Under the pieces are notes generated by a model, which was not told the origin of the DNA, searched no databases, and saw only the letters and a program-made list of their open reading frames with translations. Below are positions 14,836 through 23,152 of a DNA stretch of 34,042 nucleotides, piece after piece (the stretch's first letter is position 1; the number at the start of each line of letters is the position of its first letter). Made by a program: the position numbers and the translations under genes. The DNA is taken from positions 1-34,042 of the forward strand of contig JAHFQY010000003.1 in NCBI GenBank assembly GCA_023259065.1. Direction: 5' to 3'. This DNA is from Nitrosomonadales bacterium. Lineage in GTDB: Bacteria; Pseudomonadota; Gammaproteobacteria; Burkholderiales; Gallionellaceae.

Positions 14836-15183
14836 TTAGCGGCTCTTGCCCGCAGCCTTCAGCTGCGCCAGATACTCCTGCCACATGGCGTCCTGATTCT
14901 TGCCGAAGCGATACAGCGTTTCCCAGGAATACAGGCCGCTGTCGTGGCCGTCGTCAAAGGTTATCTGCATCGCATAGCTGCCCACAGGCTCAACACTGCT
15001 GATGTTGACGTCCTTCTTGCCGACTTGCAGGGTCTCCTGGCCGGGGCCGTGGCCCTGAACTTCTGCAGAGGGCGAATGCACGCGCAGGAATTCGCAAGGC
15101 AGGTTGAAGCGCGAGCCGTCATCAAAGGCGATTTCCAGCACTTTGGATTTCTGGTGCAAAGTAATTTCTGTTGGGGTTGTCAT
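14836..15183 (-). CDS. DUF971 (gamma-butyrobetaine hydroxylase N-terminal-like) protein
   Basis: A 115-residue protein made up of one DUF971/GBBH-like_N domain. Visible family segments are EITLHQKSKVLEIAFDDGSRFNLPCEFLRVHSPSAEVQGHG and the strand GSYAMQITFDDGHDSGLYSWETLYRFG. The domain is known as an add-on in some iron-sulfur carrier and hydroxylase proteins; stand-alone versions have no established role. The ATG at 15183 is preferred over a TTG at 15192. It is flanked by dispersed CTCTCCC repeats and follows the heptose adenylyltransferase gene closely. Confidence 0.9.
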   Translation of the reverse strand: MTTPTEITLHQKSKVLEIAFDDGSRFNLPCEFLRVHSPSAEVQGHGPGQETLQVGKKDVNISSVEPVGSYAMQITFDDGHDSGLYSWETLYRFGKNQDAMWQEYLAQLKAAGKSR

Positions 15184-15207
15184 GGGTTTCAATCTGAAAA
15201 AAATAAA

Positions 15208-15807
15208 TTAAAAGGAGCGAATTTTCTTGAGCATGGCGGTGGTCGAGCGCTCGTGCAGGAAAGGGATGCTGTGCACGCTGCCGCCCCAGGCGCTAACTTC
15301 CTTGCTGCCGACTATCCTGTCCGGCGTCCAGTCGCCGCCCTTGACCAGCATGTCCGGATGGCAGGTCAAAATCAGGTCGATGGGCGTGTCTTCATCAAAC
15401 AGCACCACCAGATCAACCGCATCCAGCGCGGCCAGCACCGCCATGCGGTCATCTTCATGGTTGACCGGGCGGTCGTCACCCTTGCCCTGGCGCTTTACCG
15501 AAGCATCGCTGTTTACGCCGAGAACCAGCGCAGCGCCCAGTGCGCGAGCTTGTGCAAGGTAAGTAACATGGCCGCGATGTAGCACATCAAAACAGCCGTT
15601 GGTAAAGACCAGCGGTCTAGGCAGCGTTGCAACACGCTGAGCCAGGTCCGCACGAGTGCAAATCTTGCGTTCAAAATCAGGGGTGGGGTACACGCTAATA
15701 TCATGAGCCTCGCGAAGTGAGACATTGTCCCCCTCGCCCTGCGGGAGAGGGCGGGGGAGAGGGAAACGGTCATGACGGGATTCATCATCAGGAGTGGCTC
15801 TTGCCAT
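15208..15807 (-). CDS. rfaE2: D-glycero-beta-D-manno-heptose 1-phosphate adenylyltransferase
   Basis: The catalytic core is unmistakable: TNGCFDVLHRGHVTYLAQARALG with the HxGH nucleotidyltransferase motif, and then GVNSDASVKRQGKGDDRPVN and PDMLVKGGDWTPDRIVG. It makes ADP-heptose for the lipopolysaccharide core; a separate kinase half is not in the window. The open frame begins at ATG 15807, but its first 30 or so residues (RFPLPRPLPQGEGDN) are encoded by a dispersed CTCTCCC repeat and are not part of the family. An in-frame GTG at 15693 (VYPTPDFERKI) is the likelier native start, giving about 160 residues, the usual length. Confidence 0.93.
   Translation of the reverse strand: MARATPDDESRHDRFPLPRPLPQGEGDNVSLREAHDISVYPTPDFERKICTRADLAQRVATLPRPLVFTNGCFDVLHRGHVTYLAQARALGAALVLGVNSDASVKRQGKGDDRPVNHEDDRMAVLAALDAVDLVVLFDEDTPIDLILTCHPDMLVKGGDWTPDRIVGSKEVSAWGGSVHSIPFLHERSTTAMLKKIRSF
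15729..15762. repeat. Dispersed CTCTCCC/GGGAGAGGG repeat inside the rfaE2 frame
   Basis: CCCCTCGCCC-TGC-GGGAGAGGGCGGGGGAGAGGG is a second copy of the repeat at 14736-14825. It lies at the 5' end of the rfaE2 frame, where it would encode PLPRPLPQGEG, a peptide that turns up whenever these repeats are translated. Confidence 0.7.
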
Positions 15808-15812
15808 GACCG

Positions 15813-16363
15813 CTAGTCCAGGTATTCAAATACGCGCACAACCTTCTTGACGTCGCGCGTAGTGCTGGCAATCTCGGTAACAAATTCAGACTCGCTGCGG
15901 GTGACCAAGCCCAGCAGGTAAACCACGCCATTCTCGGTGATCACCTTGACGTGTTCGGCGCGTATACGATCTTTGCTTTGCGTGAAGCGCGATTTGACGC
16001 TGCCGGTAATCATGGCATCGCCGCTGCGCGAGGTCAGGCTGGCCAGGGGGCCGATTACCAGCTCGTTGTTGATGTCCTTCACATTCTGCACGCCGCCGAT
16101 AATTCTGAAGATGTCCGCTTTCACCGTTTCATTGGGCACCTCGCCGGTGGCCAGCACCATGCGGTTGTAGCTGGTGATGTTCACGTGCACGGTATCCTTG
16201 TACTTGTCCTTGATGCGGCTGTTGGCGGTGTCTTCAATCGTGCCGTCTTCAATGTAGGTGCCGGTGGTGCGCCTGTCATCGCCCTTGGTAATCACCGGTA
16301 CGCAGGCAGTCAACGAGCCAACTACAGCAACAAGCACCAGCAAACCAAAGACACGAGCAATCA

Positions 16364-16364
<1 letters not shown>
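15813..16364 (-). CDS. dolP: DolP-like BON-domain outer-membrane lipoprotein
   Basis: A 183-residue lipoprotein. The signal peptide ends in a lipobox LTAC (MIARVFGLLVLVAVVGSLTAC) and is followed by two BON domains (about 50-110 and 120-180). These show VHVNITSYNRMVLATGEVPNE and VKVITENGVVYLLGLVTRSE. DolP (YraP) binds anionic phospholipid at division sites and supports outer-membrane integrity. The ATG overlaps the TGA of the upstream diaA gene by four bases (ATGA). The position next to diaA, yraN and lpoA matches the E. coli order. Confidence 0.9.
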
Positions 16365-16999
<635 letters not shown>

Positions 17000-17344
17000 T
17001 CAGGCGGCAAAAGCATTCTTGACCCATTCGATGCCATGGCTATCCACGGATTGCATCAGGATGGCGTCAAAGCGGCAGGGCGGAATATGGCTGAGGGTGG
17101 CCAGATAATGTTGTGCGGTGCGCACCAGCTTGGCCTGCTTGTGCGCATCAATGCTGGCAGCGGCGCCGCCAAAAGAAGCGCTGCTGCGCAGACGCACTTC
17201 CACAAAGACCAGCGTGTCCTGCTGCTGGCAGACCAGGTCAATCTCGCCAAAGCGGCAGCGGTAGTTGCTGTGCAGCAGCTTCAAACCCTGGCGTTGCAGA
17301 AACTGCGCGGCCAACTGCTCGGCCTGCGCACCTGCCGTGCTCAT
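17000..17344 (-). CDS. yraN: YraN (UPF0102) nuclease-fold protein
   Basis: A 114-residue protein with a restriction-endonuclease-like fold. The motifs AEQLAAQFLQRQGLKLLHSNYRCRFGEIDLVCQQQDTLVFVEVRLRS contain the GEIDLV...FVEV core of UPF0102. The family's role is unresolved; nuclease or DNA-uptake/repair functions have been suggested. The start ATG overlaps the lpoA stop by four bases (ATGA at 17341-17344), so the two are translationally coupled. Confidence 0.93.
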   Translation of the reverse strand: MSTAGAQAEQLAAQFLQRQGLKLLHSNYRCRFGEIDLVCQQQDTLVFVEVRLRSSASFGGAAASIDAHKQAKLVRTAQHYLATLSHIPPCRFDAILMQSVDSHGIEWVKNAFAA

Positions 17345-18714
17345 TTTGCCGTTTTGCTGGCCGTGCTTTCCGCAGCCTTGCGTGCAGCCAGTTCCGCCGC
17401 TCTTTCAGCCGCCTTCTCTGCGGCCTTGGCCGCATTGATGGCATTCAGCGCTTCCGGCGTCAGGCCGCGCCCCAGCCTGAACAAGGCAGGTACGGACTCG
17501 CGCTGGAAGGTATTGGCTTCCTTCAGGCGTATGCGCCCGGTTACCCCTTCCAGCTGGGAGTTGCGATGGGTGTTCAGGCGCATCGCCTGCAGCAGGCGGA
17601 AGGCATCAACGCCCAGTGCGTACAGGCGCTCCATGTCGGCTTCCAGCGGCGGATTGGCGTGCGGGTACAACATGACGGCAGAGTGCTCGGGCTGCACCAT
17701 CCACGGCATATCGACAAAGCGTATGTCGTTCAGGTCAAAGTTGGTGAGCGTATCGCCATTGCCGTTAAACAACTGCGACGTGCCATAAACCGGCAGGCTG
17801 GGGTTGAAATACGGGCGGATCAGGCGTGCTGTGGCGCTGTCGGCTGCGAGGAAGGCCACATTGCTGGGCGCAACAGGCGGCGGCAGCGGGCGCTTGGGCG
17901 CAGTCGGCTCGCCGTCTGCACCCACGGCAGAAGCGGCAACCGGCGGCGACATCCCGGGCGGCCAGGGCGCCACGGGCAAATCGCTCAGCGGGGTGGGGTC
18001 ATTGTTGTACAGCACTTCTGCCGTGATATTGCCGCCCAATGCCTTCCATTCTGCGGCAAAGGCCGTGGCCAAGCGCCTGGACAAGGGAGAGCCGGTCATC
18101 ACGATGGTGGCGTCGTGGTACTTTGCCTTGAAAGCCAGCTGCGCAATCTGGCGCGCTTCGGTGTCGGCTGTCAGGCCGTAAAAATACAGCTTGCCAGCGC
18201 TGGATCGGGTCTCCGTTACATTCAACGCCAGGGTGGGCACCGCAATGTCTGGGTAGCCAGCCAGAACCGCCACGCCATCGCGCGTCAGCGGCCCGGCCAC
18301 GGCTACAGCGCCATTGGCCAGAGCCTGACGGTACAGCGTGATAACGTCACGGCTGTCGTCCGCGCTGGCGTAAACGCGCACCGGCAGGCCTTGCTGCACC
18401 TTGCCTGCAGCCGCCTGGAAACCTTGCTGCACGGCTTCGGCTGCGCGGGCAAAGGCGGCAGACTTGAGTGGCAGCAACAGCGCAATGTGCGGGGCCGGAT
18501 TGTCGGCCGATGGCAGGGGCAGCGAGCCGGGTGGCAAGTTGCTCATCTCCAGCGAGCTGGGCGGAATGCTGGAAAGCGTGGCTTGCGGCTGGGCCGGCGT
18601 GGCAGCAGTGGCCGGGGCGGCGGGCGCGGCGGTAGGCTTGTCGCGGGTGGCGCTGGCACAAGCGCTAACGTATAGTGCCACCAACAAAATAAGCCAGAAG
18701 GAAGAACGTTGCAT
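17341..18714 (-). CDS. lpoA: LpoA, outer-membrane lipoprotein activator of penicillin-binding protein
   Basis: A protein of about 457 residues with a lipoprotein signal peptide (MQRSSFWLILLVALYVSACAS, lipobox VSAC). The LppC/LpoA periplasmic-binding-like domain includes HIALLLPLKSAAFARAAEAVQQGF and ALNVTETRSSAGKLYFYGLTADTEARQIA. In E. coli LpoA activates PBP1A during cell-wall synthesis. The C terminus is an Ala/Lys/Glu-rich helix (about 420-457) that is not part of the family core. The start ATG at 18714 is preferred over TTG at 18723. Its 5' end overlaps the divergent rsmI start. Confidence 0.9.
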   Translation of the reverse strand: MQRSSFWLILLVALYVSACASATRDKPTAAPAAPATAATPAQPQATLSSIPPSSLEMSNLPPGSLPLPSADNPAPHIALLLPLKSAAFARAAEAVQQGFQAAAGKVQQGLPVRVYASADDSRDVITLYRQALANGAVAVAGPLTRDGVAVLAGYPDIAVPTLALNVTETRSSAGKLYFYGLTADTEARQIAQLAFKAKYHDATIVMTGSPLSRRLATAFAAEWKALGGNITAEVLYNNDPTPLSDLPVAPWPPGMSPPVAASAVGADGEPTAPKRPLPPPVAPSNVAFLAADSATARLIRPYFNPSLPVYGTSQLFNGNGDTLTNFDLNDIRFVDMPWMVQPEHSAVMLYPHANPPLEADMERLYALGVDAFRLLQAMRLNTHRNSQLEGVTGRIRLKEANTFQRESVPALFRLGRGLTPEALNAINAAKAAEKAAERAAELAARKAAESTASKTAK

Positions 18715-19575
18715 AGCGGTCAAAAACTGAAATTGGAGTGCGCATTATATGTAGTCGCGACCCCGATTGGGAATTTGCGTGATATCAGCCTGCGTGCGCT
18801 GGACGTGCTGACCTCCGCCGACACCATCGCGGCGGAGGACACGCGCAACACCGCCCACCTGCTCAACCACTACGGCATTGCCGGCCAGCGCCTGCAGGCC
18901 CTGCACCAGCACAACGAGCGCGGCGCGGCCGACAAGGTCATCGCCCTGCTGCACCAGGGTCAGGCCGTGGCCCTGGTGAGCGATGCCGGCACCCCCGCCG
19001 TGAGCGACCCTGGCGCCCTGCTGGTGGAGGCCGTGCGCGCGGCAGGCTTTCGCGTCATCCCCATCCCCGGCGCCAGCGCCGCCGTGGCGGCCCTCTCGGC
19101 TGCCGGCTTGGCCACGCCACATTTTTTGTTCTACGGCTTCCTGCCCAACAAATCTGCCGCACGCTGCAAGGAATTGCAGACATTGATAGAAGCGCCCTAT
19201 ACCCTGGTATTTTACGAAGCACCGCACCGCATCCTCGAATGCGTGGCCGACCTGCATAGCGTGTTTGGCGATGAGCGCGAGATCGTGCTGGCGCGCGAAG
19301 TGACCAAGCTGTTCGAGAGCATCCATCGCTGCAAACTGGGTGCGGCCACGGATTGGCTGAACAGCGACCCCAACAACCAGCGCGGAGAATTTGTTGTGCT
19401 GCTATCAGCCGCACCAGCCCGTGCCGAAGGGCTAAGCGCCGAGATCGAGCACGTGCTGGGTGCCCTGCTGGCCGAGCTGCCGCTCAAGCAGGCCGTGCAA
19501 CTGGCCGTGCAGATCACCGGCGCGGGCAAGAACGAGCTATACCAGCGCGCGCTGGAAATAAAGAAACAGGAATAA
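18709..19575 (+). CDS. rsmI: RsmI, 16S rRNA 2'-O-ribose C1402 methyltransferase
   Basis: A 288-residue tetrapyrrole-methylase-fold enzyme. LYVVATPIGNLRDISLRALDVLTSADTIAAEDTRNTAHLL is the strongly conserved N terminus, followed by LVSDAGTPAVSDPGALLVEA and FFLFYGFLP-like HFLFYGFLPNKSAARCKEL. RsmI 2'-O-methylates C1402 of 16S rRNA in the decoding centre. The reading starts at TTG 18709 with GAAGGAAG just upstream, which overlaps the 5' end of lpoA. An in-frame TTG at 18733 is a shorter alternative. It diverges from lpoA as in the E. coli yraL-yraM pair. Confidence 0.95.
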   Translation: MHSGQKLKLECALYVVATPIGNLRDISLRALDVLTSADTIAAEDTRNTAHLLNHYGIAGQRLQALHQHNERGAADKVIALLHQGQAVALVSDAGTPAVSDPGALLVEAVRAAGFRVIPIPGASAAVAALSAAGLATPHFLFYGFLPNKSAARCKELQTLIEAPYTLVFYEAPHRILECVADLHSVFGDEREIVLAREVTKLFESIHRCKLGAATDWLNSDPNNQRGEFVVLLSAAPARAEGLSAEIEHVLGALLAELPLKQAVQLAVQITGAGKNELYQRALEIKKQE

Positions 19576-19585
19576 ATAAACTAGA

Positions 19586-20626
19586 ATGACCACCATGGAA
19601 CTCAAACTCACCCGCCCCGACGACTGGCACCTGCACCTGCGCGATGAAGCACTGATGCAATCCGTGCTGCCCGACACCGCACGCCAATTCGCCCGTGCCA
19701 TCATCATGCCCAACCTGCGCCCGCCGGTCACCACCACCGCGCAGGCCGTTGCCTATCGCGAGCGCATTGTCGCCGCCATCCCCAAAGGCATGCAGTTCGA
19801 GCCGCTGATGACGCTATACCTGACCGACAACACCAGTGCGGAAGAAATCAAAAAGGCCAAAGCCAGCGGCATCGTGCACGCGGTGAAGCTGTATCCGGCA
19901 GGCGCCACCACCAACTCCGATGCCGGCGTCACCGACTTGCGCAAGACCTACGCCGCGCTGGAAGAAATGCAGCGCTGCGGCATGCCGCTCCTGGTGCACG
20001 GCGAAGTCACCAGCAGCGACATCGACATCTTCGACCGCGAGGCCGTGTTTATCGACAAGGTGCTGCAACCCGTGCTGAAAGACATGCCCGGCCTGCGCCT
20101 GGTGTTCGAGCACATCACCACCAAGGATGCCGCAGAGTTCGTCGCCAGCGCCCCCGACAACATCGCCGCCACCCTCACGCCGCAACACCTGCTGTACAAC
20201 CGCAACGCCATGCTGGTAGGCGGCATCCGCCCGCACTTCTACTGCCTGCCCGTGTTGAAGCGCGAGACGCACCGCGTGGCGCTGGTGAAAGCCGCCACCA
20301 GCGGCAGCAAGAAATTTTTCCTCGGCACCGACAGCGCCCCGCACGCCCAGCACACCAAGGAAAATGCCTGCGGCTGCGCCGGTTGCTACTCCGCCCACAC
20401 CGCCATCGAGCTTTACGCCGAAGCGTTCGAAGCAGCAGGCGCACTGGACAAGCTGGAAGCCTTCGCCAGCTTCTGCGGCGCAGATTTTTACGGCCTGCCG
20501 CGCAACACGCAGCAAGTCACCTTGCGTAAGGAAGAGTGGGAAGTGCCAGCATCAATGGGGTTTGGCGAGCACAGACTGGTGCCGCTAAGGGCGGGGGAGA
20601 AGATGAGGTGGAAGCTGGTGGGGTGA
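19586..20626 (+). CDS. pyrC: PyrC, dihydroorotase (class II type)
   Basis: A 346-residue dihydroorotase, third step of pyrimidine synthesis (carbamoyl aspartate to dihydroorotate). The metal-binding HLHLRD is at residues about 15-20. The lysine that is carboxylated lies in [16 protein letters not shown], and further histidines are in [25 protein letters not shown] and [31 protein letters not shown] carries the active-site aspartate. It follows rsmI by 10 bases and begins at ATG 19586 or 19595. It is the last backbone gene before the second cassette array. Confidence 0.97.
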   Translation: MTTMELKLTRPDDWHLHLRDEALMQSVLPDTARQFARAIIMPNLRPPVTTTAQAVAYRERIVAAIPKGMQFEPLMTLYLTDNTSAEEIKKAKASGIVHAVKLYPAGATTNSDAGVTDLRKTYAALEEMQRCGMPLLVHGEVTSSDIDIFDREAVFIDKVLQPVLKDMPGLRLVFEHITTKDAAEFVASAPDNIAATLTPQHLLYNRNAMLVGGIRPHFYCLPVLKRETHRVALVKAATSGSKKFFLGTDSAPHAQHTKENACGCAGCYSAHTAIELYAEAFEAAGALDKLEAFASFCGADFYGLPRNTQQVTLRKEEWEVPASMGFGEHRLVPLRAGEKMRWKLVG

Positions 20627-20711
20627 GGGGTAATTGTCAGGGCAATTGGGGGGTGTAGAAAATGATACATTCAATTAAAACAAATGATTCCATAAAAACT
20701 TTCAGATTAGG
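20627..20711 (+). other. AT-rich spacer between pyrC and array 2, possible weak array promoter
   Basis: TTGTCA (20634-20639) followed after 16 bases by TAGAAA (20656-20661) could be a weak sigma70 promoter reading into the array. No ORF or hairpin terminator is evident here. The assignment is tentative. Confidence 0.25.
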
Positions 20712-20765
20712 CACCTCAAAGGTGCCTTTCCAGGCGTTTTTTAGGGTGTCTACTTTACGTTAGAG
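20712..20765 (+). repeat. Array leader B, related to 5769-5821
   Basis: The 54 bp element contains the hairpin GGCACCT-CAA-AGGTGCC (20710-20726) and ends in GTTAGAG (20759-20765). It aligns by eye with leader A at about 43 of 56 columns. As there, cassettes begin directly after it and no integrase lies nearby. Confidence 0.5.
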
Positions 20766-21030
20766 GTGGCACTTCACTTGTGATTTAGTCTTGCGGTAAT
20801 GGTGCCAGTTCTTGCGTTCTATGCTTCGTTGATTCTGCGCATCCGTTTGCGCCACGCTGTTCGAGTTTTTTGGTAGAGTTCTGTGTCTCCGCATTTCATG
20901 CAAAGTGTGTCGCGTGGTGCAAGCCGGTCACTCAGTTGTCAGTTTTTGTGGGTGTTTGTGGTTATGCTGTTGTCTGCCACTTTTTTGTTTTGTTCACTGG
21001 TCGGGAGCGTGCAGTGCATTTAATTTCGAG
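20766..21030 (+). other. First cassette body of array 2, no convincing gene
   Basis: This 265-base stretch between leader B and the long attC has no clear gene. A frame from 20870 (starting VEFCVSAFHAKCVAW) is open but has no ribosome binding site. It runs through the whole attC to 21151 and has odd composition (Cys, Phe, Val-rich). The T-rich runs and overall look recall the non-coding cassettes of Vibrio superintegrons, but this is from memory only. It is probably a non-coding or promoter-bearing cassette. Confidence 0.45.
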
Positions 21031-21153
21031 TTCTAACCCTACGCTCAAGCGGGACTGGCCGATAAGCGTCTTCTGTTCCAGTTCGGTGGTGCTGCGAGTT
21101 CAGCACTTTTTTACAGGGCTGCGGTCGGCCAGCCCCTTAGCTACACGTTAGAG
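21031..21153 (+). other. Long attC (123 bp), Vibrio-repeat-sized
   Basis: Outer boxes are TTCTAAC (21031-21037) and GTTAGAG (21147-21153). The arms GGGACTGGCCGA and TCGGCCAGCCCC pair with one mismatch. The central part holds further pairing segments (CCAGTTCGGTGGTGCTGCGAG region). At 123 bp it is about twice the size of the other attC sites in this window and close to the size of VCR-type sites. Confidence 0.8.
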
Positions 21154-21162
21154 ATAAGGACT

Positions 21163-21366
21163 ATGTGGCTCAAATATAAAAAACCGATTGTTATCGTGTC
21201 TCTAGTATTTGTTGTTATGTTTTGTCTCGCTCTTATTTTTGAAAACTATAGAGCAAATCAATGTTCACAGAAATGTTCAAGTTCTGGAGCGCAAGGTTAC
21301 GAATACAAAGGGGTGTCAGGGTATTATCGAAATCTAAAACCGGAAACGTGCATATGTTTAAAATAA
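21163..21366 (+). CDS. Small membrane-anchored cassette protein (67 aa)
   Basis: A single membrane segment (KPIVIVSLVFVVMFCLALIF, residues about 7-26) is followed by a small extracytoplasmic domain with four cysteines (CSQKCSSSG...CICLK) that could form disulfides. I do not recognise it. The ATG is nine bases after the attC and 'gataagga' just upstream could serve as a ribosome binding site. It lies between attC sites at 21031-21153 and 21374-21436. Confidence 0.7.
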   Translation: MWLKYKKPIVIVSLVFVVMFCLALIFENYRANQCSQKCSSSGAQGYEYKGVSGYYRNLKPETCICLK

Positions 21367-21373
21367 TTGTTAT

Positions 21374-21436
21374 CTCTAACCCTGCGCTCAAGCGGGACGC
21401 CGCAAAAGCGCGGCGCCCCTTAGCTTCACGTTAGGC
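21374..21436 (+). other. attC recombination site (63 bp)
   Basis: Boxes CTCTAAC (21374-21380) and GTTAGGC (21430-21436). The stem AGCGGGACGCCGC / GCGGCGCCCCTT has AAAAGC between the arms. All boxes are intact. Confidence 0.9.
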
Positions 21437-21448
21437 GTACAAGAATTA

Positions 21449-21757
21449 ATGTCGCACGATTTCATATTTTGCATCAAGAACCCTGGCCCAAGGCCAGCTT
21501 ATTACCTTATTGCAGAGCATCTCTGGGGCGCTGGATGCAACATCGATTCCGATGGTAACAGTCGCACGCCAGATGACACTCATTGGACAGAGCTTACTTT
21601 ATCTTTGCGTGGAAAATCATCGGTTCGCATTGACATTAACCCTTTGTCCATTGACCCATTAGTATTGGCAGTACGCTCATCGCAAGAATCACTTTGTCGG
21701 CAAGCTGCACATTTTATTGTTAACTGCTCGGGTGGTGAACTTGAAAAGAACGCCTAA
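21449..21757 (+). CDS. Cassette-encoded hypothetical protein (102 aa)
   Basis: It begins MSHDFIFCIKNPGPRPAYYLIAEHLW and has a patterned alternation of hydrophobic and charged residues that suggests a small alpha/beta protein. I recognise no domain. The stop TAA lies within the left box of the next attC (21752-21758), a usual cassette arrangement. The ATG at 21449 is 12 bases after the preceding attC. Confidence 0.75.
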   Translation: MSHDFIFCIKNPGPRPAYYLIAEHLWGAGCNIDSDGNSRTPDDTHWTELTLSLRGKSSVRIDINPLSIDPLVLAVRSSQESLCRQAAHFIVNCSGGELEKNA

Positions 21758-21808
21758 CCCGGCATTCGAGAGGGACGCCTATCGGCGCCCCTCAATTTAA
21801 CGTTGGGC
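21752..21808 (+). other. attC recombination site (57 bp)
   Basis: Boxes GCCTAAC (21752-21758) and GTTGGGC (21802-21808). Arms GAGAGGGACGCC / GGCGCCCCTC surround TATC. It is nearly identical in its core to the degraded site at 6156-6210. Confidence 0.92.
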
Positions 21809-21824
21809 GTAAAAGAAGAAGAGC

Positions 21825-22142
21825 ATGTATCCGGTCATGAACAATACTAAGTGGGAGGAATTGCGCCTTGCCATGCATGGCCTCGGCAATCTTCATCCGC
21901 AATGGCGCACGAAGTCTACCGATTCCGACTTCGTGAGCCCTTGGGAAGGCGAGTGGTTCTACCATTTCTACGCAGGCGGTTATAAGGACATCGAGTGGGT
22001 TGAAATTAAAGTAAGCTCCTCTCAGCAAGATGCTGTCGTTCTTTCGGCGTTGAAAGCCATTCACGTACCTGGTCAAAAAACAGATGTTGGGTACAAACTT
22101 TATGGCTATTTGACGGAGGGGAAACCGGTTGAGTACATATAG
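21825..22142 (+). CDS. Conserved cassette protein (105 aa), DUF6678-like
   Basis: The segments NNTKWEELRLAMHGLGNLHPQWRTK, EGEWFYHFYAGGYKDIEWVEIKV and LSALKAIHVPGQKTDVGYKLYGYL recur, as I recall, in small uncharacterised proteins carried in integrons. The pattern resembles DUF6678, but I cannot verify that. AAGAAGAG is just before the ATG at 21825; an internal ATG at 21837 (MNNTKWEEL) is an alternative start. No membrane segment is present. The stop TAG (22140-22142) is directly before the next attC. Confidence 0.72.
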   Translation: MYPVMNNTKWEELRLAMHGLGNLHPQWRTKSTDSDFVSPWEGEWFYHFYAGGYKDIEWVEIKVSSSQQDAVVLSALKAIHVPGQKTDVGYKLYGYLTEGKPVEYI

Positions 22143-22201
22143 GCCCAACCCGTCGTTCAAGCGGGACGCGCTAAAGCGCGCCCCTTAACTTTACGTTGGG
22201 C
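22143..22201 (+). other. attC recombination site (59 bp)
   Basis: Boxes GCCCAAC (22143-22149) and GTTGGGC (22195-22201) are perfect reverse complements. The arms AAGCGGGACGCGC and GCGCGCCCCTT pair around TAAA. Confidence 0.92.
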
Positions 22202-22207
22202 ATAGAC

Positions 22208-22642
22208 ATGGAACAGTTACCTCAATATCCACAAGTTGATAACCTGAATCTAGTTGGTACATATCCCGCAACAGCGAAAGCGGGCGGAGGCTATGTTTGG
22301 GATGCGGTACTTGAATACAGGGTATGGTGTCATCCTGAAAACGGTGCCCCAGATGAAGATGATGGCGGTGATTATTATTACCCTTTCGCTGACTACGCTG
22401 AGGCTCTCAAATTTTCAAAAAACACTAAGGGTGCTGAAGAACCTCTCGCTCTAATTCTCCAGGAAGAGTACATAAGTGAGCCCGAGCCAGGACAATACAT
22501 ACACATGAAGAAAAGAAGAATTGCTGAATGGCCTGTTGTCTTTCTTAGTCGGCCTCGTCGTGATGCGCATACAATCCCAAACTTTATGTCACCTAACGCG
22601 CCAAGTAATCGTCTCGACATATTGCGAGGGCTTGCAAAGTAA
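22208..22642 (+). CDS. Conserved cassette protein of unknown function (144 aa)
   Basis: It begins MEQLPQYPQVDNLNLVGTYPATAKAGGGYVWDAVLEYRVWCHPENG. It has an acidic stretch DEDDGGDYYYPFADYAEALKFS and a C-terminal RRIAEWPVVFLSRPRRDAHTIPNF...NRLDILRGLA. I recall homologues in many bacteria, some loosely labelled as acetyltransferase-related, but I see no GNAT motif here. The ATG is six bases after the attC. Confidence 0.75.
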   Translation: MEQLPQYPQVDNLNLVGTYPATAKAGGGYVWDAVLEYRVWCHPENGAPDEDDGGDYYYPFADYAEALKFSKNTKGAEEPLALILQEEYISEPEPGQYIHMKKRRIAEWPVVFLSRPRRDAHTIPNFMSPNAPSNRLDILRGLAK

Positions 22643-22667
22643 TGGGCTCGTGTGTAGACAAAGGCAT

Positions 22668-22730
22668 GCCCAACCCGGCGTTCGAGCGGGACGCCGCAGA
22701 AGCGCGGCGCCCCTCAACTTTACGTTAGGA
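22668..22730 (+). other. attC recombination site (63 bp)
   Basis: Boxes GCCCAAC (22668-22674) and GTTAGGA (22724-22730). The arms GAGCGGGACGCCGC and GCGGCGCCCCTC enclose AGAAGC. Confidence 0.88.
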
Positions 22731-22735
22731 CATTC

Positions 22736-23035
22736 ATGACTACAGTTTTAGCCAATAGATTGATTGGCGGAATATTATTACTCGTCTGGGGTTTTGCTAA
22801 ACTTCATTTCGATAGATTAAGTCGGAAAGAAGATTTAGAAGAATTGGAAGCCATAAAAAAACGTTACGAGCAATCGCCATATAAAATTGGCTTTCTAGAG
22901 TCAATGCTAGCATTATTTGGTACTGTTGGCCCTAAGGCAGTTCATATTTTTTATGCCCCATTTTTATCTTGGGTATTGATAATTATCGGTAGTGTTTTTG
23001 TGCTGGATGTTTTAACACACCTCTTCTATATGTAA
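22736..23035 (+). CDS. Small two-segment membrane protein from a cassette (99 aa)
   Basis: Two hydrophobic stretches are present: LIGGILLLVWGFAKL (about 9-23) and VHIFYAPFLSWVLIIIGSVFVLDVLTHLF (about 69-97). The stretch between them is charged, KLHFDRLSRKEDLEELEAIKKRYEQSPYK. I recognise no family. The ATG is five bases after the attC. Confidence 0.7.
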   Translation: MTTVLANRLIGGILLLVWGFAKLHFDRLSRKEDLEELEAIKKRYEQSPYKIGFLESMLALFGTVGPKAVHIFYAPFLSWVLIIIGSVFVLDVLTHLFYM

Positions 23036-23042
23036 TGTTGCA

Positions 23043-23107
23043 TCCTAACATTGCGTTCAAGAGGGACGCCGCACAGAAGCGCGTCGCCCCTTAACTTTAC
23101 GTTGGGC
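23043..23107 (+). other. attC recombination site (65 bp)
   Basis: Boxes TCCTAAC (23043-23049) and GTTGGGC (23101-23107). Arms AAGAGGGACGCCGC / GCGTCGCCCCTT enclose ACAGAAGC. Confidence 0.88.
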
Positions 23108-23152
23108 TTCTCAAGTCCATCACCTTAGCAACTTAACCTACTCGGAACACCA

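Noticed and set aside
17113..18675. 520-codon plus-strand frame opposite yraN and lpoA
   Set aside because: It is the antisense of two recognised genes with Arg/Gly/Gln-rich composition and no motif.
20870..21151. 93-codon ORF in the first cassette of array 2
   Set aside because: No ribosome binding site, no domain, and the frame passes through the whole attC to stop only in its right box; more likely non-coding.
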